Shown here one piece after another: positions 9,795 through 17,597 of a stretch of DNA of 64,000 nt; position 1 is the stretch's first letter, and each line of letters opens with the position of its first letter. This DNA is from Oceanihabitans sp. 2_MG-2023. GTDB taxonomy: Bacteria > Bacteroidota > Bacteroidia > Flavobacteriales > Flavobacteriaceae. Location: the NCBI RefSeq assembly GCF_030547245.1, contig NZ_JAUOQT010000001.1:62001-126000 (forward strand), read 5' to 3'. The notes under the pieces were generated by a model. That model made no database searches. It was not told where the DNA came from and worked only from the letters and a program-made list of their open reading frames with translations. The position numbers were made by a program, and so were the translations under genes.

Positions 9795-9810
9795 TTCCGT
9801 TTTCACGGAA
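9795..9810. repeat. Short inverted repeat TTCCG...CGGAA
   Basis: TTCCGTTTTCACGGAA forms a 16-bp imperfect palindrome between the hydrolase and engB, 12 bp before the engB ATG. Related words occur at 15442-15457 and 15474-15487, so this appears to be one copy of a small dispersed intergenic palindrome. Confidence 0.5.
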
Positions 9811-9821
9811 ACACAATCGTG

Positions 9822-10427
9822 ATGAAAATAAAATCTGCAAAATTTGTAATGAGCAACTCTGATGTTGCAAAATGCCCAAAAGACAGTATTCCAGAATACG
9901 CTTTTATTGGAAGAAGTAACGTAGGTAAATCTTCGCTTATAAATATGCTTACTAGCCGTAAAAGTCTAGCCAAAACATCTGGAAGACCAGGAAAAACACA
10001 GCTAATTAACCACTTTTTAATTAACGAAGAATGGTATTTAGTAGATTTACCTGGTTATGGATATGCTCGGGTTTCTAAATCTGCAAAAAAGACATTTCAA
10101 AAATTTATAACACAATATTTTGCACTACGCGAGCAATTAGTAACAGGCTTTGTATTAGTAGACATAAGACACAAACCACAACCTATAGACTTAGAATTTA
10201 TGCAATGGCTAGGAGAAAATGGCATTCCTTTTTCTATTATTTTCACTAAAGCAGACAAGTTGAAACCTAAAGCTATAGAAAATCATGTAGAAGATTACAA
10301 AAAAGTCCTTTTAGAAACTTGGGAAGAAGTACCAAACTATTTTATTACTTCGTCATCTAAAGATATTGGAAAAGAAGAAGTATTAAAATATATAGATTCT
10401 TTGAATGCGAATATGGATTTGAAATAA
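9822..10427 (+). CDS. engB: Ribosome biogenesis GTP-binding protein EngB/YsxC
   Basis: EngB is an essential TrmE-Era-like GTPase needed for late large-subunit assembly. The G motifs are complete: G1 GRSNVGKSS (about 30-38), G3 DLPGYGYA and G4 TKADK, with the family's RPGKTQ switch I. The length of about 201 residues is normal. I chose the ATG at 9822 over a GTG one codon earlier. It follows the alpha/beta hydrolase after 116 bp and is followed closely by the PfpI-like gene. Confidence 0.95.
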   Translation: MKIKSAKFVMSNSDVAKCPKDSIPEYAFIGRSNVGKSSLINMLTSRKSLAKTSGRPGKTQLINHFLINEEWYLVDLPGYGYARVSKSAKKTFQKFITQYFALREQLVTGFVLVDIRHKPQPIDLEFMQWLGENGIPFSIIFTKADKLKPKAIENHVEDYKKVLLETWEEVPNYFITSSSKDIGKEEVLKYIDSLNANMDLK

Positions 10428-10456
10428 GCGGATACATAAAAAAACTTGCACTATTA

Positions 10457-11191
10457 ATGATAATGGCTTTTGCAACTTTTTTATTAAGCTGCCATTCTAA
10501 AAAATCTCAAAACAGCTCTGCTAACGAAGTGCAAATTCAGAAAGACACAAAAACAGACACACTAACAAAACATTTAAAACCATTTAACGAAGCATTACCT
10601 ACAATAGGTCTATTAATGTACAATGGTGTTTTACAAAGTGAAGTTATAGCAACCTCGGATGTTTTTTCGAAACCAAGCCAAGATGGCAAACCCCTTTTTA
10701 ATGTGATAACAATAGCGGAAACGGAAAACCCAATTACAACAGAAGAAGGAATACGAATTGTACCAGATTTCACATTAAAAAAATGCCCGAATCTAATTGC
10801 TTTATTTGTACCAAGCGCATATGATATGTTTGCGCAAGTAAACAACAAAAAGTTAATAGATTTTATCAAAGAGAAAAACAACAAAACGAAATACATTGTA
10901 AGTAATTGTGCTGGAGCGCAATTAATAGGTAAATCTAAAATTGCAGATGGACACAAAATTGTAACTTGGATTGGAGGTGGAGAACAATTACAAAAAGATT
11001 ATCCTAATTTAAAAGTTCAAAATGATAGTTTAGTCACTTTTGTTGAAGACGGAAAATTTAGTTCTTCAAACGGAAACTTAGCCAGCTATATACCAGCGCT
11101 ACATTTATTAGAAAAAATAACTAGCCTAGAGCATCGAAAATTTGTAGAAAGTTATTTGTATCTAGACAGGCTTCAAAATTGGAATAAATAA
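10457..11191 (+). CDS. PfpI/DJ-1-like lipoprotein
   Basis: The protein has a class I glutamine-amidotransferase-like (DJ-1/PfpI) fold. An N-terminal domain beginning IGLLMYNGV is followed by a nucleophile elbow, SNCAGAQL (Cys151), which is the family's reactive cysteine. A lipobox (FLLSC, Cys12) predicts an envelope lipoprotein, unusual for this mostly cytoplasmic family. The ATG at 10457 gives a signal peptide without positive charge. The frame is open upstream and reads K-K-L-A-L-L after an ATA at 10436-10438, which would restore a normal KK n-region (see findings). Function unknown. Confidence 0.7.
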   Translation: MIMAFATFLLSCHSKKSQNSSANEVQIQKDTKTDTLTKHLKPFNEALPTIGLLMYNGVLQSEVIATSDVFSKPSQDGKPLFNVITIAETENPITTEEGIRIVPDFTLKKCPNLIALFVPSAYDMFAQVNNKKLIDFIKEKNNKTKYIVSNCAGAQLIGKSKIADGHKIVTWIGGGEQLQKDYPNLKVQNDSLVTFVEDGKFSSSNGNLASYIPALHLLEKITSLEHRKFVESYLYLDRLQNWNK

Positions 11192-11213
11192 ATTCCTTTT
11201 TAGTTAATAAAAA

Positions 11214-12299
11214 TCAACTCTTTACATCTAGCGCATCCCGAAGTGCATTTCCAATTAACATAAAAGCCATTACTAAAGTCATAATACACAATCCTGGAAT
11301 TAATGCCAAGTAAGGTTTTCCTAAAATAATATAATTATAATGATCTTTTATCATTGCCCCCCAACTAGCCATTGGAGGTTGTGCGCCAATTCCTAAAAAA
11401 CTCAATCCACTTTCAATTAAAATAGCTGCCGCGAAATTTGCTGCAGATATCACAATTACTGGAGCCATTATATTTGGTAGAATATGTTTGGTAATAATTC
11501 TAAAATTATTAAAACCTAAAGCTTTTGCTGCTGTAACGTACTGCATTTCTTTTGCACTAATTATCTGACCTCTTACTACTCTAGCAACTTCTACCCACAT
11601 GGTTAAACCTACTGCAATAAACACTTGCCAAAAACCTTTTCCTAAAGCTAATGTTATTGCTATCACTAATAACAATGTTGGTATAGACCAAGTAACATTA
11701 ATTATCCACATAATAAAAGCATCCATTTTACCTCCAAAATAGCCTGCAATACTCCCCATAAAAACTCCAATAATTAAGGATATAAAAACGGCGACAAAGC
11801 CAATAAAAAATGAAATTCTTGCTCCAACTAAAATTCGGCTTAGCAAATCCCTTCCGTATTTATCTGTTCCAAAAAGGAACGTTTTAGTAGTAATTAATTT
11901 TGTTTCCTGTGAAGGGTTGAAACTCAAAGTCTTCTCTACACCTACCAATCCATCGGAAGCATATTCGGTATAAATCAAACTATTACCTTCTATTTTATAA
12001 CTAGAAATTGGGATTTCGGTTTCTGTATTTTTTCTTCCGAAGAAAAGTTTATCGAAATAATTCTGCTCGTTTTTAATCGCAGAAGAAATAGTCAACATTT
12101 GCACTTTAAACCCAGGCTTTTTAGAGTGTATAGCCAAATGCATCTGATTTGCATATTGGGAATTATCTGGAGCTATTGCATAGGCAAAAACAGAAATTAA
12201 ACCAATACATACGATAAACCAGAAACTAAAAACGCCCCAAAAATCGTTTTTAAATTTTTGGAGCGCTAAGGCACTTAATGAGTTTGTTTTACTACTCAT
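11214..12299 (-). CDS. Peptide/nickel-type ABC transporter permease (OppC/DppC-like)
   Basis: This is an inner-membrane permease of 361 residues. A first transmembrane segment (about 22-42) is followed by a large periplasmic region (about 45-150). The BPD_transp_1 core with about five helices follows, including the cytoplasmic EAA-type loop (AKALGFNNFRIITKHILPN). The fragment FLFGTDKYGRDLLSRIL is typical of OppC/DppC. No partner permease, ATPase or binding protein is adjacent, so partners must be elsewhere. It is 8 bp downstream of the tail-specific protease gene and probably co-transcribed with it. Confidence 0.85.
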   Translation of the reverse strand: MSSKTNSLSALALQKFKNDFWGVFSFWFIVCIGLISVFAYAIAPDNSQYANQMHLAIHSKKPGFKVQMLTISSAIKNEQNYFDKLFFGRKNTETEIPISSYKIEGNSLIYTEYASDGLVGVEKTLSFNPSQETKLITTKTFLFGTDKYGRDLLSRILVGARISFFIGFVAVFISLIIGVFMGSIAGYFGGKMDAFIMWIINVTWSIPTLLLVIAITLALGKGFWQVFIAVGLTMWVEVARVVRGQIISAKEMQYVTAAKALGFNNFRIITKHILPNIMAPVIVISAANFAAAILIESGLSFLGIGAQPPMASWGAMIKDHYNYIILGKPYLALIPGLCIMTLVMAFMLIGNALRDALDVKS

Positions 12300-12307
12300 A
12301 AAACTAT

Positions 12308-14473
12308 TTAATCTTTTACAGTAGTAGCTACTTTTTTAATGCTATAAGACATTTTTAAATCTTCAAGTACATGCAAAGCTTCTTCCATATACACGTCTTG
12401 ACTTAGGCTTTCATGCCATCTATCTCTTTTTTCTTTTAAAATTGAGTCTGTTGCAAACAATTTGTTTTCATAAGGCAAAGACTCAAACGTTAGGTTTGTT
12501 TGGTATTCTGACAATTTATCAAAACGTTTTGCTTCTTCCTCAGTTAATTCTAATTCCTGTTTGTATTGCTCATAATTTAGAGCGTGCATATTCTCATCCA
12601 TTCTGGTTTTAACCCATTTGGCATTTTCTTCAATTAGCTTTAACTGTTCATTATTACTCATACGCTCTTGACTCTTTTTAATAGTAGAATCATAATCAAA
12701 ATAATTATCCCAGTATTCATAATCTACAGCTTCAATTTTATCCCAAGGCAATGGGTTTTCTTGGTCTTTTTCACCAACATTAATAAAGCTATATCTATCT
12801 GGAACGACTACATCACTTTTAACTCCTTCTAATTGAGTAGAACCTCCATTAATTCTGTAAAACTTCTGCGTAGTAAGCTTTAAAGCTCCTAAATCTCCTT
12901 GCGAGTTATTACGTACCATTCGATTTAAATCTAAAACATTTTGAACGGTACCTTTTCCATAGGTTTGCTTACTTCCAATAATGATTGCCCTTTTATAGTC
13001 TTGCATTGCTGCAGCTAATATTTCGGATGCAGATGCAGAAAGTTCATTTACTAAAATCACTAATGGTCCATCCCAAACAATAGACTTATCCTTATCTTTT
13101 AAAACTTCTTTAGGTTCACCTGTAGATCGCACCTGCACAATTGGACCTTCTTTAATGAACAAACCAGCCATGTCTACAACTGTTTGTAAAGAACCGCCAC
13201 CATTATTACGAAGATCTAAAACCAAACCTTCCATTCCTTCTTCTTTTAAACGCTCAATTTCTTGTTTTATATCACTTGCAGCATTTCGTTTTCTATAATC
13301 TTCAAAATCTACATAAAACTTAGGTAGATTGATTACACCATATTTTTTATCCTTATTTTTTACAATAGAGGATTTAGCATAGGTTTCTTCTAGCTCGACA
13401 ATATCTCTAATTATTGCAATTTCTTCAATAGTACCATCTACTTTTTTAATGGTAAGATTTACTGTTGTTCCTTTTGGACCTTTAATAAGTTTTATAGCAT
13501 CGTCTAGACGCATACCTACAATATTAACCGCTTGTTCTTCATCTTCTTGACGTACTTTTTGAATAATATCACCAACTTCTAATTCTTTACCTCTCCAGGC
13601 AGGTCCTCCAGAAATTAGTTCTACTATTTTAGTGTTATCCATTTTTTTAGATAATCTTGCTCCTATTCCTTCTAATTTACCAGACATTTGTTGATCAAAA
13701 CGATCTTTATCTTCTGGTGCAAAATAAAAAGTATGTGGATCGAACTCTTCTACAATAGCATTAACATAAATAGAGAACCAGTCTTTACGCTCTTGATCGT
13801 CTATATAATCGTTGTAATAATTATTTATAGATTTTAAAGTTTCATTTCTAGCTTCTGTTTCTAGTTGCGCTAGTGTTTTTTTATCGGAAGATTTTTTATT
13901 TACATTAGATTCGTCTTCAAAAGAATTATCTACACTTTCTTTTTCGTTCTCAGAAACCAAATCATCATAATTAGCAATAGTAGTAAATTTAAGTTGTTGT
14001 CTCCAACGTTCCTTCATTTGCTTTTTATTCTTTACGTATTCTAATTTTTCGTAATCGGAACTATAACTTTCATTTACAGAATAATTAAAAGGCTTTTCTA
14101 AGATATCTTTATAGATTGCTTTCGTTTCTTCAATACGCTCTAATAAACGCTTGTGTGTTAGATTGAAAAAAGCAATATCATACGCTTTTAACTGGTCATC
14201 TAATTCTGTTTTATATTTTTCGAATTCGTCTATATCGGACTTATAAAAATAACGTTTTAGAGGATCTAGTTGTTCTAGATAATCGGTATAAACTGCTGCA
14301 GAAAAATCGTCATTTAAATCTTTAGGGTCAAAATGCCCACGTTCTAACACATAAGTAATCACTTGTATTAGTAGCTTATCTTTATCTGGATCATCAAAAG
14401 TTTTACTAGTAAAACTACAAGATGCAAATGCTAATAAAAGCAAGAGGATAAACACATTATATTTCTTTTTCAT
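12308..14473 (-). CDS. prc: Carboxy-terminal processing (tail-specific) protease, S41 family
   Basis: This is a 721-residue periplasmic protease anchored as a lipoprotein: signal peptide with lipobox AFASC (Cys19). It resembles E. coli Prc/Tsp in size and order: an N-terminal helical domain (about 30-250), a PDZ domain (about 265-350), the S41 catalytic core and a C-terminal DUF3340-like region. The Ser/Lys dyad lies in ELSASASEI (Ser481) and TYGKGT (Lys507); GLVLDLRNNGGGS is the substrate strand. It degrades proteins from nonpolar C-termini and probably trims envelope proteins. It is read divergently from surE. Confidence 0.93.
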   Translation of the reverse strand: MKKKYNVFILLLLLAFASCSFTSKTFDDPDKDKLLIQVITYVLERGHFDPKDLNDDFSAAVYTDYLEQLDPLKRYFYKSDIDEFEKYKTELDDQLKAYDIAFFNLTHKRLLERIEETKAIYKDILEKPFNYSVNESYSSDYEKLEYVKNKKQMKERWRQQLKFTTIANYDDLVSENEKESVDNSFEDESNVNKKSSDKKTLAQLETEARNETLKSINNYYNDYIDDQERKDWFSIYVNAIVEEFDPHTFYFAPEDKDRFDQQMSGKLEGIGARLSKKMDNTKIVELISGGPAWRGKELEVGDIIQKVRQEDEEQAVNIVGMRLDDAIKLIKGPKGTTVNLTIKKVDGTIEEIAIIRDIVELEETYAKSSIVKNKDKKYGVINLPKFYVDFEDYRKRNAASDIKQEIERLKEEGMEGLVLDLRNNGGGSLQTVVDMAGLFIKEGPIVQVRSTGEPKEVLKDKDKSIVWDGPLVILVNELSASASEILAAAMQDYKRAIIIGSKQTYGKGTVQNVLDLNRMVRNNSQGDLGALKLTTQKFYRINGGSTQLEGVKSDVVVPDRYSFINVGEKDQENPLPWDKIEAVDYEYWDNYFDYDSTIKKSQERMSNNEQLKLIEENAKWVKTRMDENMHALNYEQYKQELELTEEEAKRFDKLSEYQTNLTFESLPYENKLFATDSILKEKRDRWHESLSQDVYMEEALHVLEDLKMSYSIKKVATTVKD

Positions 14474-14656
14474 TTCTTAAATGCATTAATTAATTTAAGC
14501 CAAAGTGCTTAAGTTAGGGTTTTGTCTCAATTTACTAAATTAAAGAAAAAACTGTGCCAATGAAAGGTTATGGATACTAATTTTTTGTTAAACCGAAAAT
14601 ATTAATAATATGCTACATAAAATATGTATTTTAGCATAGCTAAAAACAGATAATAT

Positions 14657-15433
14657 ATGACAACAAAACCACTAATTTTAGTTACTAACGATGATGGCAT
14701 AACTGCCCCTGGAATACGCGCATTGATAGAGGTTATGAATACGATAGGTGATGTGGTGGTTGTAGCACCTGATAGCCCGCAAAGCGGAATGGGTCATGCT
14801 ATTACATTAGATTCTACATTACATTTAGAACAAGTACATATTGATAACGGCAATCAAACAGAATATAGTTGCTCTGGCACACCTGCGGATTGTGTAAAAT
14901 TGGGAATTAGCGAAATACTAGATCGAAGACCAGATTTATGCGTTTCTGGTATTAATCATGGTTCTAATTCTTCTATTAATGTCATTTATTCTGGCACTAT
15001 GAGTGCAGCACTTGAAGCAGGAATTGAAGGAATACCATCTATCGGGTTTTCTTTGTTAGATTTTAATTGGAATGCAAACTTTGAAGCTGTTAAAGAATAT
15101 GCTAAAAATATTGCATTAAACGTTTTAGAAAACGGACTACAAGAAGGTGTTGTTTTAAATGTAAATTTCCCTAAATTGAAGCAAGAAGAAATTAAAGGTG
15201 TTCGAATTTGCCGACAAGCAAAAGCAAATTGGAAAGAAGAATTTGATAAAAGAATTAGCCCACAAGGAAAAGAATACTATTGGCTTACCGGAAAATTTGT
15301 TAATTTAGATAAAGGAGAAGATACCGATGAATGGGCTTTACAAAACGGTTATGTTTCTGTGGTACCAGTTCAATTTGATTTAACTGCTCATCATTGCATA
15401 CAGAAATTAAACACTTGGGATTTTAACAAATAG
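14657..15433 (+). CDS. surE: 5'/3'-nucleotidase SurE
   Basis: SurE is a metal-dependent nucleotidase that acts on nucleoside 5'- and 3'-monophosphates and is linked to stationary-phase survival. The signature LVTNDDGITAPGI holds the metal-binding Asp12-Asp13. PDSPQSGMGHAIT and SGINHGSNSS supply the other conserved metal and phosphate ligands. The length of 258 is normal. It starts the surE - small membrane protein - lpxB series. Confidence 0.95.
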   Translation: MTTKPLILVTNDDGITAPGIRALIEVMNTIGDVVVVAPDSPQSGMGHAITLDSTLHLEQVHIDNGNQTEYSCSGTPADCVKLGISEILDRRPDLCVSGINHGSNSSINVIYSGTMSAALEAGIEGIPSIGFSLLDFNWNANFEAVKEYAKNIALNVLENGLQEGVVLNVNFPKLKQEEIKGVRICRQAKANWKEEFDKRISPQGKEYYWLTGKFVNLDKGEDTDEWALQNGYVSVVPVQFDLTAHHCIQKLNTWDFNK

Positions 15434-15441
15434 ATTATTAA

Positions 15442-15489
15442 TTCCGCTTTTACGGAAAACAAAAGAGAGAAAAACGCTTTCGCGGAAAC
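15442..15489. repeat. Two copies of the short TTCCG...CGGAA palindrome
   Basis: TTCCGCTTTTACGGAA (15442-15457) and ACGCTTTCGCGGAAAC (15474-15489) sit in the 61-bp surE - 15495 gap. Both resemble the copy at 9795-9810. On RNA these could fold into small hairpins without a T-run, so they are not convincing terminators. Confidence 0.5.
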
Positions 15490-15494
15490 TGAAG

Positions 15495-15776
15495 ATGAAA
15501 AAAGATATTACAATTGGTTTAGTAGTTGGTTTCATAGCAAATCTTATTGGCTTATTTATTGCCACTAAAGTTTTAGGAAAAGGAGATGGTATTTTAGACG
15601 CTATAGAAATTGCAAATGCGCAAGGTTTTATAAGCAAACTAATTAGCTTAGGTGCAATATTAAACCTTATTGCTTTCTTTTTCTTTTTAAGCAAACGACA
15701 AGATAATCGGGCTAAAGGCGTATTAATTGCAACAATATTTATTGCTATTTTAACGCTTCTTTTTAAATTTATATAA
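15495..15776 (+). CDS. Small conserved-looking membrane protein, function unknown
   Basis: This 93-residue protein has three hydrophobic segments: about 6-26, about 48-66 and about 74-92. A short polar loop with KGDGILDAIEIANAQG lies between the first two. It starts MKKDITIG and ends with a hydrophobic tail. I recognise no domain. It lies in the same direction between surE and lpxB, suggesting an envelope role, but that is inference. The opposite-strand frame over it is discarded because this one has clean membrane topology. Confidence 0.7.
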   Translation: MKKDITIGLVVGFIANLIGLFIATKVLGKGDGILDAIEIANAQGFISKLISLGAILNLIAFFFFLSKRQDNRAKGVLIATIFIAILTLLFKFI

Positions 15777-15866
15777 ATGTAATATCCATATCTAAAACGT
15801 AATAATTATGGATAAAGATATAATGGATACTGCATGTAACCAATTAAAGAAAATAGATACGTACGC

Positions 15867-16985
15867 ATGAAATATTACATTATTGCAGGAGAAGCTTCGG
15901 GCGATTTACATGGCTCTAATTTAATGAAGGCATTACAAAAAGAAGATGTGCAAGCCGAATTTAGATTTTGGGGTGGAGATCTTATGCAAAATGTTGGTGG
16001 CACATTAGTAAAACATTATAAAGAAAGAGCTTTTATGGGTTTTGCAGAAGTACTACTAAATATAAACTCTATTTTTAAAGCAATATCCTTATGTAAAAAA
16101 GACATAGCTAACTACAAACCTGATGTCGTTATTTTAATTGATAATTCTGGTTTTAATTTACGAATCGCAAAATGGGCAAAAGAAAACGCCTTTAAAACGC
16201 ATTATTATATTTCTCCACAAGTTTGGGCATCTAGAGCAAGTAGAGTAGAGAAAATTAAAAAATATGTAGATGCGATGTATGTTATTCTTCCGTTTGTGGA
16301 AGACTTCTATAAGAAATACAACTACAAGGTACATTTTGTTGGGCACCCTTTAATTGATGCTATTGCCAACAGAACGCAAGTAGACGAATACACATTTAGA
16401 AAAGAAAACCAACTCAACGAAAAACCAATTATTGCATTACTTCCTGGAAGTAGGAAACAAGAGATTAAAAAAATGCTTTCTGTTATGCTTAGTGTTGTAA
16501 AAGAATATCCGGATTATCAATTTGTAATTGCTGGTGCTCCAAGTCAAGAATATAGTTTTTACCAACAGTTTATAAACACAAAAAATGTCTCTTTTATTTC
16601 TAATAAAACTTACGACTTACTTAGCGTCTCTACAGCTGCACTAGTTACTTCTGGTACAGCAACATTAGAAACTGCGCTTTTTAAAGTACCACAAGTAGTC
16701 TGTTACAAAGGCAGTTGGTTATCTTACCAAATAGGAAAACGTATTATAACACTACAGTTTATTTCTTTAGTAAATTTAATAATGAATAAAGAAGTAGTTA
16801 CCGAATTAATTCAAAAGGAATTCAACACAAAAAGATTAAAAAAAGAGTTAGATATTATTTTAGACGAATACCAAAGAACGAAGTTCTTTATGAACTATTA
16901 TGAGTTAGAAAAAAAACTTGGTGGCAGAGGTGCTAGTGAAAAAACAGCAAAAATTATTTATAAAGCTATAACAACAGATCATTAG
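15867..16985 (+). CDS. lpxB: Lipid-A-disaccharide synthase LpxB
   Basis: LpxB joins UDP-2,3-diacylglucosamine and lipid X to make the lipid A disaccharide at the inner membrane. The N-terminus MKYYIIAGEASGDLHGSNL is diagnostic. RFWGGDLM, the PQVWASR motif, GHPLID and LLPGSRKQEI (about 190-200) follow, as in GT-B family 19 glycosyltransferases. The length of 372 is normal. This shows a Gram-negative outer membrane with lipid A. The next gene starts 8 bp downstream. Confidence 0.96.
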   Translation: MKYYIIAGEASGDLHGSNLMKALQKEDVQAEFRFWGGDLMQNVGGTLVKHYKERAFMGFAEVLLNINSIFKAISLCKKDIANYKPDVVILIDNSGFNLRIAKWAKENAFKTHYYISPQVWASRASRVEKIKKYVDAMYVILPFVEDFYKKYNYKVHFVGHPLIDAIANRTQVDEYTFRKENQLNEKPIIALLPGSRKQEIKKMLSVMLSVVKEYPDYQFVIAGAPSQEYSFYQQFINTKNVSFISNKTYDLLSVSTAALVTSGTATLETALFKVPQVVCYKGSWLSYQIGKRIITLQFISLVNLIMNKEVVTELIQKEFNTKRLKKELDIILDEYQRTKFFMNYYELEKKLGGRGASEKTAKIIYKAITTDH

Positions 16986-16993
16986 ATTTTTAT

Positions 16994-17539
16994 ATGAAAA
17001 AAATTGCCTTACTCCTTTTACTAACAACCATATTAGCTTGCGGATCTTCTAAAAAAAAGCGAGTGGTTACCAAAAAAACACGTACCACAAAAACAGTTTC
17101 GACAAAAACAAGCACTAAAAAAACAACACCAAAAACATCTGCTACAAAAAGTAATGCAAATATAGAAAGCATCCTAGAATACGCAAAAACTTTTGAAGGA
17201 GTCAAATATAAATACGGAGGTACCACCAAAAAAGGGATGGACTGTTCTGGCTTAATATACACTTCATTTAAAAAAGAAGAAATCAGTTTACCTAGAACTA
17301 CTCATGGCTTATCTACAACTGGAGATTGGATCGATTTAAAAAAAGTACAAGAAGGAGACTTGCTCTTTTTTGCAACACAAAAAAACAGCAGAAAGGTGAA
17401 TCATGTTGGTATAGTTACTACTGCAAGAACCGGCTACGTGGAGTTTATTCATGCATCTACCAGCAGAGGAGTAATGATTTCTAATCTTGCCGAACGATAT
17501 TGGTATTTAGCTTATGTACAAGCAAGACGAATATTATAA
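16994..17539 (+). CDS. NlpC/P60 (C40) cell-wall peptidase lipoprotein
   Basis: This is an envelope lipoprotein with lipobox TILAC (Cys16), a Lys/Thr-rich linker (about 19-52) and a C-terminal NlpC/P60 domain (about 55-181). The catalytic cysteine is in GMDCSGL (Cys84), histidine in VNHVGI (His137), and a third polar residue in FIHAS (His153). Such enzymes cleave the D-Glu-mDAP bond or similar links in stem peptides, which fits the DAP-type wall predicted from murE. It directly follows lpxB. Confidence 0.9.
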   Translation: MKKIALLLLLTTILACGSSKKKRVVTKKTRTTKTVSTKTSTKKTTPKTSATKSNANIESILEYAKTFEGVKYKYGGTTKKGMDCSGLIYTSFKKEEISLPRTTHGLSTTGDWIDLKKVQEGDLLFFATQKNSRKVNHVGIVTTARTGYVEFIHASTSRGVMISNLAERYWYLAYVQARRIL

Positions 17540-17597
17540 TCAAACTATTTAGTGTCGAGTATTTACTATAAATATAGATTATTTACTATATTTATAT

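Noticed and set aside
9819-9821. GTG start for engB
   Set aside because: It adds only one residue before an ATG; the ATG is the simpler choice.
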